Shown: positions 25,053 through 33,289 of the stretch, piece by piece
Numbering within the stretch: the first letter of the stretch is position 1
Layout: every line of letters begins with the position of its first letter
Origin: Erwinia sp039023475
Lineage (GTDB): Bacteria; Pseudomonadota; Gammaproteobacteria; Enterobacterales; Enterobacteriaceae
Direction of reading: 5' to 3'
DNA: 64,000 nucleotides
Assembly (NCBI RefSeq): GCF_039023475.1
Contig: NZ_JBCHVB010000006.1
Location: 201,292-265,291, forward strand
Program-made: the position numbers and the translations under genes
The notes under the pieces: generated by a model
What the model was told of the DNA's origin: nothing
Database searches by the model: none
What the model saw: the letters and a program-made list of their open reading frames with translations, nothing else

Positions 25053-25520
25053 ATGGAAAATATCGCATTATCTCTCCCACTCACATCACACCGCACGATA
25101 AAACGCGCTCTGACGCTACTGGAAAATCATCTGCGCGAACCGGGCGTGGCCTTTACCTCAACACCCTTTTCACGCGACTGGCTCCGACTCCAGTTAGCCA
25201 GTCAGGAACGTGAGCTGTTTATGGTGCTGATGCTTGATAACCAGAATCGCCTGCTTGCACATGAGACGCTGTTTCAAGGCACGATAAACAGCACAGTGGT
25301 TTATCCACGCGAAGTGATTAAAGCGGCGCTGCGGCATAATGCGGCAGCGGTGATACTTGCCCACAATCATCCATCAGGTTTTGCTGAACCGAGTGATGCT
25401 GACAGAAATATCACCGAACGGTTGAAAAAAGCGCTCACGCTGGTAGAGGTGCGACTGCTGGATCATCTCGTCGTCGGTAGCAAAGAGATCGTGTCATTTG
25501 CTGAACGAAAGTGGATATAA
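25053..25520 (+). CDS. RadC-family JAB-domain protein (YfjY/YeeS type)
   Basis: A 155-residue RadC-like protein. The JAMM metal motif is intact: a Glu in the HETLFQGT strand, then HNHPSG with an Asp at ADRN ten residues on. This is the short form found in P4/CP4-44/CP4-57 islands just before the yeeTUV-type toxin-antitoxin genes, and its function is unknown; a role in DNA repair is not supported for RadC proteins. It has a good AAAGGAAAAAA ribosome-binding site. Here it is followed by a convergent foreign gene instead of yeeT and the antitoxin. Confidence 0.92.
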   Translation: MENIALSLPLTSHRTIKRALTLLENHLREPGVAFTSTPFSRDWLRLQLASQERELFMVLMLDNQNRLLAHETLFQGTINSTVVYPREVIKAALRHNAAAVILAHNHPSGFAEPSDADRNITERLKKALTLVEVRLLDHLVVGSKEIVSFAERKWI

Positions 25521-25536
25521 AACAAATTTAATTAAC

Positions 25537-26343
25537 TTAACCTCTTCTCTTTTTCTTCTTTTTTTTACCTCTTCCCTTTCTCATCAACGCACTTGCTTTA
25601 GCTCGCTCTTTCTGCATTTCTTTATTCCACTTTTCAGCTGCAATAGCTGCATCCTCATAAACCCTGTTCTTGGTTGGCATCGATAAAAAGAGTTTACGAA
25701 GAGTTGGAGAAGCTTCTAACCTACCTTTATCCATAATAAAAATAATATGTTTCGACATGAAGTACAATGATAATGAATAGGAGAGAATAGTTATCTGATA
25801 CCATAATGATTGAACTAAATTAAATGCCCCTCTTGCAATCTCTAAAGTGACATTCAAGAAATAGATAGAGCTCGCCAAACTAAAGAATGAGAATGTGGTA
25901 GCCATTTTCCATAGGTATTTCACCTTACCTACTTTAAAAGAAAATAGCTTTAAAAATCCAACGTTACCAAAAAACATAAATCCAAACCCAGCCATGCTGA
26001 TATCAATAGTCAAGTTTGATAACTTTGATAATGTGGTTGTATATATAACAACAGTAAAGAACATAAGGGCAGTTAATGTTAGTAGTTCGACCTTGACACT
26101 TTGATACAACTCTTTCATATAAGGCGAGCTTTTATCTATGATCGCCATAAAAAAATCATATATATATACTGCTGCAACTACCCAAGTTAATGAGGGAAAT
26201 CCATACTTATAAACCCCAATTAACATCTTCCAAAGTGAGGGAAGAGGATTAGTATTTAATTGAGGGAATATAACATAATCTGGGAAAGCATAAATACTCC
26301 ACAATGTGGAAACAATGATGATTAAAATAATAAAGCTTTTCAT
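25537..26343 (-). CDS. Uncharacterised AT-rich membrane protein, inserted in the radC-toxin interval
   Basis: The ATG at 26343 with GAGG upstream gives 268 residues; an ATG six codons earlier is less likely. About six transmembrane segments are visible, then a cytoplasmic tail of about 60 residues ending in a very basic KGRGKKKKKKRRG. Its coding sequence is far poorer in GC than its neighbours. It lies on the opposite strand, between the RadC-like gene (16 bp away) and the toxin remnant, exactly where related islands have yeeT and the CbeA/YfjZ antitoxin. A membrane-active abortive-infection effector or immunity protein is possible but speculative. Confidence 0.7.
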   Translation of the reverse strand: MKSFIILIIIVSTLWSIYAFPDYVIFPQLNTNPLPSLWKMLIGVYKYGFPSLTWVVAAVYIYDFFMAIIDKSSPYMKELYQSVKVELLTLTALMFFTVVIYTTTLSKLSNLTIDISMAGFGFMFFGNVGFLKLFSFKVGKVKYLWKMATTFSFFSLASSIYFLNVTLEIARGAFNLVQSLWYQITILSYSLSLYFMSKHIIFIMDKGRLEASPTLRKLFLSMPTKNRVYEDAAIAAEKWNKEMQKERAKASALMRKGRGKKKKKKRRG

Positions 26344-26582
26344 GTAAACCTCATGAAACAAACTTGATTTAGACTAGTATCACTAACAATCTTACCATTC
26401 AACTTACTAATTTAAAACGGAAAATTAAACACACTCGGCTTTCATCAACAACTTTTCATGAAATCACATCGGCAATAAAAAAATGAATATATTTACCCTT
26501 GCCAGAAGAGGGGGTAATATAAAGCATAAAGTGACAGTGCATTAAAATTAGATTATCTATTAGAACCCGCTAGGAGACAACT

Positions 26583-26912
26583 ATACTAATCTCAGCATTA
26601 CATTCGGGGCAGGCGGCATCGTACTGCCTGTCAACCGTAGCGCACTGGCGAACACTCCTAGTGTACCTGCGGGAAAAGCATTTCGGACTGGAGTTAAACG
26701 ATACGCCGTTCTGCGATGAATCAATTATTCAGCAGCACATTGATGCAGGGATCACACTCGCCGACGCTATCAATTTCCTGGTGGAAAAATATGACTTGGG
26801 CCGCGTTGATACCAGCAGCAGTGCATACTTTGAGCCAGAGGAATTTCTGACCGCCGCCGATATCCTGAATGCAAGTCACGCAACCGAATTAACGCAGTGC
26901 AATCTCAGTTAA
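26583..26912 (+). pseudogene. CbtA/YeeV-family toxin with its start codon lost
   Basis: The frame from 26583 to 26912 (109 codons) aligns along its whole length with CbtA-family toxins, which block cell division and shape by binding FtsZ and MreB: a GQAAS segment, then HWRTLLVYLREKHFGLELND, TPFCDES, QQHIDAGITLADAINFLVEKYDL, and a final TAADILNASHATEL. Where these toxins begin with ATG-Lys-Thr-Leu, this one has ATA (26583-26585), still seven bases behind AGGAG. The first usable start is a GTG at 26661, which would remove 26 residues. No antitoxin gene lies upstream. It is probably inactive; weak ATA initiation cannot be ruled out. Confidence 0.75.
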
Positions 26913-26974
26913 ACTCTGCTTACCGCTTTCCAGATTTACCTTTCTGCAGTTTTCTCCTTTATCTGACAACACAT

Positions 26975-27004
26975 AATGCCCCTGCCATCACCGGCAGGGG
27001 CATT
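26975..27004 (+). terminator. Strong hairpin between toxin remnant and DUF4942 gene
   Basis: AATGCCCCTGCC (26975-26986) pairs with GGCAGGGGCATT (26993-27004) over 12 bp. A mixed AGCTTTTAT follows rather than a clean T-run. It contains an ATG in frame with the next gene, which is therefore an unlikely start. Confidence 0.65.
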
Positions 27005-27011
27005 AGCTTTT

Positions 27012-27875
27012 ATGGAATTTTTTGCGATGCAAACAGAACCTGAAGTGATTACCGAACACTCTGAACTGATGAACTCGACAAATATTGAGCGCATCGTTAC
27101 CGGGCGTGATGCAGCGCTGGTGCAGATTGAACAGTTGATTCAGCAGCTCGAGACCATTTCCCAACTAACAGCCGGAACCGGTGGCGGCAACGCCTCTGAC
27201 TGGGCGATGAAGCAAGGGCATCGCTATGACTGCTGGCTGATGGAAAAGCCGGAGAAAGCGTTGCCAGTGATCACCCGCAATATTGACCGCAGCCTTTGGC
27301 GCGACCTGATGCTTAAATCCGGCATGCTTTCGCTGATGGACGCGCAGGCCCGTACTCAGTGGTATCAGAACCTGGAAGATTGCGAACTACCGACCATCAG
27401 TGAAGCCAATATTCTCAGCACCTTTAAACAGTTGCATCAGAGCAAAGCAGATGTGTTTGAGCGCGGTATCATCAACGTGTTTAAAGGGCTGTCATGGGAT
27501 TACAAAACTAACAGCCCTTGCTACTTCGGCAAGAAGATAATCATCAGCAACCTGGTGACGCACAACCGCTGGGGCTACAGCCTGACGTGGGAATATCGTC
27601 GCGACCAACTAGCAGACTTGGAGCGGATGCTGTTTTTACTTGATGGCAAAGCGATACCTGACAATCGCGCAGATATTTCAATTAACCTGATGAATCACAT
27701 CCGCGATATCCCTGGCAAGGATGCTTATGGCGATTCATACTTCTCCATCCGCTACTTTCAGAAGGGCACTGCGCATCTTACGTTCAAGCGCCCTGAGTTA
27801 GTCGAGAAGATAAACGATATCATCGCCAAGCATTATCCGGACCAGCTCCCACCTTCTACTAACCAGCGTTTTTAG
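27012..27875 (+). CDS. DUF4942-family protein, last gene of the island
   Basis: From the ATG at 27012 (AGGGGC about ten bases upstream) the product has 287 residues; the ATG at 27027 is also possible. It is a soluble, mainly helical protein beginning with a TNIERIVTGRDAAL region and containing IRDIPGKDAYGDSYFSIRYFQKGTAHLTF, which I recognise as the DUF4942 family. These genes follow cbtA-type toxin genes in many CP4-57/CP4-44-like islands. Function unknown. The coding sequence stops 36 bp before the right arm-type sites. Confidence 0.85.
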   Translation: MEFFAMQTEPEVITEHSELMNSTNIERIVTGRDAALVQIEQLIQQLETISQLTAGTGGGNASDWAMKQGHRYDCWLMEKPEKALPVITRNIDRSLWRDLMLKSGMLSLMDAQARTQWYQNLEDCELPTISEANILSTFKQLHQSKADVFERGIINVFKGLSWDYKTNSPCYFGKKIIISNLVTHNRWGYSLTWEYRRDQLADLERMLFLLDGKAIPDNRADISINLMNHIRDIPGKDAYGDSYFSIRYFQKGTAHLTFKRPELVEKINDIIAKHYPDQLPPSTNQRF

Positions 27876-27911
27876 GTGATGAAAAACGAGCCGAAAAAAT
27901 GAAAAAATGTT

Positions 27912-27932
27912 TTAGGCACCCTCTTAGGCACC
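27912..27932. promoter_or_regulatory. Integrase arm-type sites, right cluster
   Basis: TTAGGCACC occurs at 27912-27920 and 27924-27932, with the same 12-bp phase as the left pair at 4873/4885. Pairs of sites just inside both ends are expected of attL and attR of a P4-type integrase. Confidence 0.7.
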
Positions 27933-27985
27933 AATGAAAAGTTGAATTGATAAATTAACGATTCAATTCATTTGGTTAGCAATCC

Positions 27986-28003
27986 AATTCAGACTCCGCC
28001 AGC
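27986..28003 (+). other. att core, right boundary of the island
   Basis: Exact second copy of the 18-bp AATTCAGACTCCGCCAGC. After it the sequence rejoins the ssrA terminator region (GCATGGCACAATCCCTGCGGGCTTTTT, 28004-28030), keeping the 3' arm of the terminator but not the full 5' arm. Core chromosome begins here. Confidence 0.82.
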
Positions 28004-28064
28004 GCATGGCACAATCCCTGCGGGCTTTTTAGTACGCTTCCGTTAATGATGAAGTCATTATCGC

Positions 28065-28298
28065 TTAACGCGCTCTGCCGGTCAGGCGTAACACCAGACC
28101 AATAAAAAGCAGCGAAATGCCCGAAGCATAAAGCGGGAACCAGCGCGCCCACCAGTTAGTAGAGAACAGCGGTGCGCTGTTGACATGAGTGGCGGCATAG
28201 CTGCTGTAGAGGTTCAGGGAAAAAGCTATCGCCAAGCTGACAAGGCCGATAAAAACCAGTAGGTTCGAGACTTTATGCAGATTCGAGACTTTTTGCAT
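28065..28298 (-). CDS. Small two-helix membrane protein
   Basis: A 77-residue protein behind a good AGGAG site. Hydrophobic segments span about residues 13-33 and 54-71, with a short polar loop between, and the C-terminus is basic (RLTGRAR). The start overlaps the end of the upstream 123-codon gene by 26 bases, so the two are probably translated together. I do not recognise a family. Confidence 0.6.
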   Translation of the reverse strand: MQKVSNLHKVSNLLVFIGLVSLAIAFSLNLYSSYAATHVNSAPLFSTNWWARWFPLYASGISLLFIGLVLRLTGRAR

Positions 28299-28644
28299 CC
28301 TGCTTCTCCTGTTCAGTGAACATCAAAAATAGATCGATATTATCGCCGGAAATCACTATTTCGATATGAATTTCAGTAAAATAATTATTTCCCTGCGCCT
28401 GCATCCAACTGGTTTCCGGCGAGGAAAGCGCTTCCCGTAAAATTAGCCAGTCGACTTTCGCGCCAGCAAAAGCAGCGGGTCGGGACAATGTGCATTGTCC
28501 AGCCAGCCCACACGTCAGCCGCTTTAACGCCCCTCCTCCACCGTTGATAAAAATCTCCCTTATACCCGCAGCCACACCTAATCCCTTGTTCTGGATATCA
28601 AAATATTTACGGAAAAACTGCGTGACGGATTCCCCTCTGCACAC
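28273..28644 (-). CDS. Uncharacterised protein coupled to the small membrane protein
   Basis: Up to 123 residues from a GTG at 28644 with a poor ribosome-binding site; the true start is uncertain. The sequence has a glycine-rich patch (INGGGGALKRLTCGLAGQC) and a hydrophobic strand IHIEIVISGDNIDLFLMF. Its end overlaps the next gene and supplies that gene's ribosome-binding site, the main argument that it is translated. Function unknown. Confidence 0.4.
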   Translation of the reverse strand: MCRGESVTQFFRKYFDIQNKGLGVAAGIREIFINGGGGALKRLTCGLAGQCTLSRPAAFAGAKVDWLILREALSSPETSWMQAQGNNYFTEIHIEIVISGDNIDLFLMFTEQEKQDAKSLESA

Positions 28645-28752
28645 GCTTTTTCAGGTAAAATGAGGCCCTTCATTCAGACTCTGCCAGTTTTTTCCAGTAT
28701 CGCCCTCTGTGTTATGGATACGAAAAGCGGCTCAAATAAGGTATAAAGCCGT

Positions 28753-29607
28753 ATGAAAATTCCAAACAGACTTCAACCTCTGCTCGATGATGGCCTGATA
28801 GACGATGTGCTCCAGCGGCTGAAAAGCGGTAAGGAAGCGGACGTCTATACGGTGCTCTGCGGGGACAAGATTCAGTGTGCCAAAGTGTACAAGGAAGCCA
28901 CACAGCGCAGCTTTAAACAGGCCGTGCAGTATCAGGAAGGGCGAAAGTCCCGCAATAGCCGTAACGCTCGCGCCATGCAGAAAGGCTCAAAGTTCGGGCG
29001 CAAACAGCAGGAAGAGTCCTGGCAGATGGCGGAGGTCGATGCATTGTTCCGTCTGGCTAACGCGGGTGTCCGCGTACCGCAGCCCTATATTTGTATTGAC
29101 GGCGTGTTACTGATGGAGCTGGTCACGGATGCTGAAGGCGCGGTTGCTCCACGTCTTAGTGATGTAACGCTGACGGAAGAGATCGCCGTCGCTGATTTCG
29201 ATACGATGATCCGTAATATCGTACGCATGCTGTGTGCTGGCATGGTACATGGTGATTTATCGGAGTTTAACGTGTTGCTTGATGCGGAAGGCCCGGTGAT
29301 TATCGATCTGCCCCAGGCCGTGGATGCTGCCGCAAACAACCACGCCGCAGCGATGTTTGAACGCGATGTAAATAACATCACCGCTTACTATGGTCAGTTC
29401 GCGCCGCAAATATTGCAGACCCGCTATGCCAAAGAAATCTGGATGTTATATGAAGATGGAAAATTAACCCCGGAAGTTGCGCTGACCGGCCTCTTCGTCG
29501 AAGAGGAACACACGGTGGATATGGGTTCACTGATGGATGAGATCATCGCGGCGGAAGATGAGTATTACGACCGCCAGCGCGCCAATAAAGAGCGCGACGA
29601 ACAGTAA
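28753..29607 (+). CDS. RIO1-family serine protein kinase
   Basis: A 284-residue RIO-type kinase. The nucleotide-binding segment SGKEADVYTV replaces the usual P-loop, the ATP-binding Lys lies in CAKVYKEA (about 41-48), the catalytic loop is HGDLSEFNVLL (about 165), and the metal-binding Asp lies in IIDLPQAVD, all as expected for RIO1. The basic stretch after residue 60 (EGRKSRNSRNARAMQKGSKFGRK, flexible loop) is also typical. Bacterial RIO kinases are poorly characterised; their targets are unknown. The gene stands alone with AAGG upstream of its ATG. Confidence 0.9.
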   Translation: MKIPNRLQPLLDDGLIDDVLQRLKSGKEADVYTVLCGDKIQCAKVYKEATQRSFKQAVQYQEGRKSRNSRNARAMQKGSKFGRKQQEESWQMAEVDALFRLANAGVRVPQPYICIDGVLLMELVTDAEGAVAPRLSDVTLTEEIAVADFDTMIRNIVRMLCAGMVHGDLSEFNVLLDAEGPVIIDLPQAVDAAANNHAAAMFERDVNNITAYYGQFAPQILQTRYAKEIWMLYEDGKLTPEVALTGLFVEEEHTVDMGSLMDEIIAAEDEYYDRQRANKERDEQ

Positions 29608-29645
29608 AATCCGGATGCCGGAGCCTGTAATTTAAGTAGCCGCGT

Positions 29646-29800
29646 ACATCCTGACGTTTGTGATATTCCGCAAACGTCAGGATGTGCGACCACAATATGA
29701 AAATATCGTTACCGGGATTAAGTAATGAAGGCTGGCAAAACTGAATCTGCCAGCTGCGAATCAACGTAAAACGGCGACTAAAAGCCGCTGTTTTACGTTG
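29646..29800. repeat. Cluster of three large hairpins in an intergenic region
   Basis: Inside the 400-bp gap after the kinase gene: 14-bp arms ACATCCTGACGTTT/AAACGTCAGGATGT (29646-29659, 29672-29685), 7-bp arms GCTGGCA/TGCCAGC (about 29732-29755), and 11-bp arms CAACGTAAAAC/GTTTTACGTTG (29762-29772, 29790-29800). The first may end the kinase transcript, although no T-run follows. The rest of the gap (29801-30007) shows no gene. Confidence 0.65.
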
Positions 29801-30007
29801 TAGACAAACTTTTACTTAACGCCTTGTCGCATTCGAGCCAGGGAATAACATCAGGAGCCGACCGGAACATGGGCAGGTTGTTGTAAATTCATCTCTGAAA
29901 GCTTGTCTGGCGCATCTCTGCGCCACCACCTGTCCGATCCCTTGCTGTTGCAAAAATTGCCTGAAAGGAGGGGTTACTTAATTTTGTCATCAGCCTGAAA
30001 AATGGCT

Positions 30008-31075
30008 TTAGCCGCTTACCGCCTCGTTTTTTTTCTCACGTATGAAGACCACGTTCTTCAGAATGTTCCTCAGTACCGGCTCAGCATATCTGGTAATCAG
30101 CCAGGCTACCTGATAGATGGCAAAAACCACCACGACCGGCATCACCAGCATCATGTAGTCGCTGGGAATAAGCGCATCGAGCTTGATAAGCGAAGAGATC
30201 ATGATATTTTCATGGATCAAATAGAGCGCATAGCTGGAGAAACCTATAGCCGTCAGCAACTTATTGGAAAGCACCCGCTGAATGGACGCCAGATAAAAGC
30301 TGGCGGTAAATAGCACGATTGCCAGTATCAACGGAATCATGACCCAGGGGCCGCTGTTCTTAAAGTACCAGGCAAAGTTAATCAGGATGGCGGCAGCAAC
30401 CAGGCCGTAGTGGTATCTGGCATCACGACCATTTATACGTTCATAAAGCAGGCAACCGATCATAAACCAGGAGTAGTGAATAAAGCCGAAGACGCCAACA
30501 AAATCAGCCACGCCGGGATAACCCAGGCGCTTAATGACTGAAGCGCCCGCAACCAGCAGCATTGGCAGCAACAGCGAAGGCAGGCAATATTTTCGCCCAA
30601 CGGTGAAATAGACCGTACCGATAAAGATGTAGAACGCGGCTTCAACATAGAGTGACCAGAAAGAACCTTCCAGCGCGGAAATATGTTCGCCGGTGATATA
30701 TTTCAGCAGTTCAGGACTGATAAATAACATGCCCGGAATGAAGTTTTTTGGCGAGGGTATTCCCAACGGCCCCTCAATAAAGAGCCCCGCCGTGAAATAA
30801 ATTATCAGCGAAACTATCAGCATCGCCGGAAAAAGCCTCAGCCAGCGTTTCAGCAGGAAATTCACCAGGCCTGTAGATTTATCCAACGTCATAAATATAA
30901 CAAAGCCCGAAATCATAAAGAACAGCGGCACCCCCAGGTAGCCAAAAGCAAACAGGGGAAAATTTTCGGTGATGGCAACATAGTCCAGCAGACCTGGCCA
31001 GCGGGTGTAGGCATGGTAGCCAATAACCAATAGAATGGCCAGGCCACGCATTCCATCCAGGTGCTTGATTCTCAT
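30008..31075 (-). CDS. Acyltransferase-3 family (OafA-like) membrane O-acyltransferase
   Basis: About 355 residues from the ATG at 31075 (an in-frame GTG at 31087 is possible). Ten or so transmembrane helices are visible. The N-terminus has the acyltransferase-3 pattern: HLDGMRGLAILLVIGYHAYTRW, with the catalytic His in YHAY and an Arg two turns on, followed by the FGYLGVPLFFMISGFVIF block. Such enzymes transfer acetyl or other acyl groups to surface sugars such as O-antigen. No other polysaccharide genes lie nearby, so the substrate is open. Confidence 0.85.
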   Translation of the reverse strand: MRIKHLDGMRGLAILLVIGYHAYTRWPGLLDYVAITENFPLFAFGYLGVPLFFMISGFVIFMTLDKSTGLVNFLLKRWLRLFPAMLIVSLIIYFTAGLFIEGPLGIPSPKNFIPGMLFISPELLKYITGEHISALEGSFWSLYVEAAFYIFIGTVYFTVGRKYCLPSLLLPMLLVAGASVIKRLGYPGVADFVGVFGFIHYSWFMIGCLLYERINGRDARYHYGLVAAAILINFAWYFKNSGPWVMIPLILAIVLFTASFYLASIQRVLSNKLLTAIGFSSYALYLIHENIMISSLIKLDALIPSDYMMLVMPVVVVFAIYQVAWLITRYAEPVLRNILKNVVFIREKKNEAVSG

Positions 31076-31144
31076 AGTTTTTATCACTTAAGGGGATTTA
31101 TTGACTGCAACATAACACAATATATTCATCAATACCATAACGGG

Positions 31145-31200
31145 TCGGGCAGTGGATTTTAACCCATCGGTTGCGGGTTCGATTTCCGCTGGCCGCTCTA
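31145..31200 (+). pseudogene. tRNA-like 3' half, probable remnant
   Basis: GCAGTGGATTTTAACCCATC resembles a D-arm end and anticodon stem-loop, and the following TTGCGGGTTCGATTTCCGC a variable region and T-arm (GGTTCGAT loop). The 5' half and CCA are missing and stem pairing is imperfect. I read it as a degenerate tRNA fragment, possibly an old integration scar. The surrounding gene-free stretch 31076-31503 holds nothing else that I can identify. Confidence 0.4.
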
Positions 31201-31503
31201 TTTCGCCTTCCGCTATGTTTACTCTACTTTATCGCTCTCTTTCAGCACCGCCGCGCCTGCGACGATGACCAGAATTACCGTGAATGCCGAAAAAGCATTA
31301 AGGCCGTCCGGATAGGAATTAAGATTAAACTTAACAGGAAATAAGAATTATCCGGCCGCTTTCTGTATCGAAACCCGGCTTAAAAAGCGTGGCGAAAATC
31401 TCACGTGGTCAAGCGAATTATGTGGTGTTACTGAAAGCGTCTGTAATTTAAATGGTGTCTCTGCCTGTTTTGATATGTTCACTCCAGTAACGGAGACTGG
31501 TAA

Positions 31504-31635
31504 ATGATCGATGAAAAGAAAATCAGGGCCATGGCGGCTGAACCGGCTAAAGGCATAAAAACCGAAGCCGACCTCATACTGGATAAGTTTCACAACCCTC
31601 ACATTAACGTCGTCATAGCCATTTTCACACGTTAA
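31504..31635 (+). pseudogene. Remnant of an IS256-family transposase N-terminus
   Basis: A 43-codon frame begins MIDEKKIRAMAAEPAKGIKT, like the first residues of IS256-type transposases (typically MDEKxLxALAxELAKxLKT). Similarity stops after about 25 codons and the catalytic DDE region is missing. The upstream 80 bp, with a GGAGACTGGTAA ribosome-binding region, may be the left end of the element. The following 31636-31812 shows nothing. Confidence 0.5.
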
Positions 31636-31812
31636 AAGCGTCCCAGATAAGCCTAAAAAACATTAATCGTATCTTTTAACGAGGTTTCGCCAGCGTTTTA
31701 ACGCTAACACTCCACTCTAACCCTAAAAAATCGCCCTCTTTTCAAAGGGCTATCTGTAAATACACTCCCCAGCGTAACAGCGCTCTGTCAGCAATTTCCT
31801 TTTATTAGCGTC

Positions 31813-32571
31813 CTACTTACAGGCCATCAAATCCGCCAGCTTCTGCTTGTCGGGCATACCGATGATTTGTTGCAGTAAGCGGTCTTTGTTCAGATAGTAA
31901 ATTGCGGGAGTGCCATTCGCACCCAGTTCATCCATCAACTGCTGGTTGTAGCGGATTTGATGCCTCACCTCCCCGGACGTGGCCTCCGGTAAATCAGGTT
32001 TTGTTTTGCCATTGGACATTTCAAAGTCGTGCCAGGCTTTCGCCGGATTTTTTGCTGAAAGCATCGCGGCGGCGTATTGCCCACTCTCCGGACGTAACAT
32101 CCCCACCAGCAGCGTTTTGGTTTGTATACCTTTCGATTCCAGCTCGGGCTGGATCGCGTGCGAGAATTTTTTACAGTAGGGACAAAAAGCGTCCGCGAAT
32201 ACCACTACCTTACAGGCCGCTTCATCGCTGCCTTCATCAATGCCCTTCGCGGCCGTCAGCCGCTGCCACATCTCCCGTCCGGCCGGGATATAGATCTCGT
32301 CATTGATAATTTTCTCACTCAGGTTATTACCTTTATCATCATACATATAACCTGATACGGCATGTTTTTTATCCGGCGTCAGAAAGATGGTTACGCCAGC
32401 CCCCTGATATTTACCTAGCCACCCCTCCATACCGCCGGGCGCTTTAAAAGGCTTGATTATCTCAATACCCTGTTTTTCGATCTGTTTTACAGGCTCCGGT
32501 AAAGAGGATGTTTCCGCGCTGACGGCGGATGTAAAAAGCAGCGAGGTAACCAACAGTAATTTCATTTTCAT
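31813..32571 (-). CDS. dsbG: Periplasmic thiol:disulfide interchange protein DsbG
   Basis: From the ATG at 32571 (GAGAGAAATGAG upstream) the product has 252 residues, close to E. coli DsbG; further upstream ATGs would spoil the signal peptide. The N-terminus is a signal peptide cleaved after VSAE-like residues, then a dimerisation domain, a linker helix, and a thioredoxin domain with DAFCPYCKK (near residue 130) and the cis-Pro in NGTPAIYYL. DsbG reduces sulfenylated Cys in periplasmic proteins and is kept reduced by DsbD. It is monocistronic here. Confidence 0.93.
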   Translation of the reverse strand: MKMKLLLVTSLLFTSAVSAETSSLPEPVKQIEKQGIEIIKPFKAPGGMEGWLGKYQGAGVTIFLTPDKKHAVSGYMYDDKGNNLSEKIINDEIYIPAGREMWQRLTAAKGIDEGSDEAACKVVVFADAFCPYCKKFSHAIQPELESKGIQTKTLLVGMLRPESGQYAAAMLSAKNPAKAWHDFEMSNGKTKPDLPEATSGEVRHQIRYNQQLMDELGANGTPAIYYLNKDRLLQQIIGMPDKQKLADLMACK

Positions 32572-32896
32572 CTCATTTCTCTCGTTCATACACAGCCCGT
32601 GCAATTCAGAAGATAAAGCGTGCCGCTGGCGTTAACCGACATACGCGGTTTTATGGCGTTTTGTCGTCGGTCAGCGGCGTCAATTTTTTCATCAGTTTTT
32701 TTATAACCCTGATGAATCGCGGGTCCAGTAGCGGCAAAACACTACCAGTACAAATTTCCGCATAAGAGTTTGTTGGCTGGATAATCCAGCCCTTTCCGCA
32801 GCCTGCATCGCAGACAGACAGAACAACAAAAGCAGGCTTAAAATTAAGTATGATAATTCTCCGTAAGTGATTATCAGAACCGGGAGATGGGTTCTG
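32572..32896. other. Gap with no clear gene
   Basis: Minus-strand frames run through this 325-bp stretch without a credible start and contain a hydrophobic signal-like piece (LILSLLLLFCLSAMQA); they may be the remains of a periplasmic protein gene downstream of the 130-residue gene, or noncoding. Confidence 0.35.
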
Positions 32897-33289
32897 TCAC
32901 AGCCGGAAGACACAGTTTTTGAGTTGTATTCGTAACGAAGAAAAAGGAGGGTCGTCGTCAGCCTGCAAGGGTGCGGAGCGGCTGATAAGCCATAATACGA
33001 TAACCAGGAGAATATCCGGTATGGGCAGCGCTCCATCAAACAGAGAGGGCTGAGCCACTAACAGAGAATGCGCTTCAAGCTGGCACGGCGAAGGGCCTGA
33101 GTGAGCGTCGGTGTCATACCCCGGCTGGATGAGCGAGGTGGCCGCAGCGGCTTTAAGCTGAAGCTGATGGATCGCAGCAATACGCTGCATCAGACACACC
33201 ATCATTATCAGACACGCTAAAGCGAGAAAAGCCAGCGCTTTACGTCGTCTTCTGGAATCTGGGTGCTGGCGGGTAAGTCTTATCATCAC
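32897..33289 (-). CDS. Uncharacterised small inner-membrane protein
   Basis: A 130-residue protein: a basic N-terminus (RRRRK), a transmembrane helix (about 18-35), a periplasmic part with LQLKAAAATSLIQPG and a Cys, a second hydrophobic segment DILLVIVLWLIS, and a conserved-looking tail RIQLKNCVFRL. Arrangement and tail suggest a real protein, but I cannot name a family. It precedes dsbG on the same strand; a redox or metal role is only a guess. Confidence 0.5.
   Translation of the reverse strand: MMIRLTRQHPDSRRRRKALAFLALACLIMMVCLMQRIAAIHQLQLKAAAATSLIQPGYDTDAHSGPSPCQLEAHSLLVAQPSLFDGALPIPDILLVIVLWLISRSAPLQADDDPPFSSLRIQLKNCVFRL

Noticed and set aside
31145..31200. Complete tRNA gene
   Set aside because: Only the 3' half is recognisable; the acceptor stem cannot be completed and CCA is missing.
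32701..33039. 112-codon minus-strand frame with a signal-like segment
   Set aside because: Its first part overlaps the better-supported 130-residue gene and no start codon stands before the hydrophobic segment, so it is noted only as a possible remnant.
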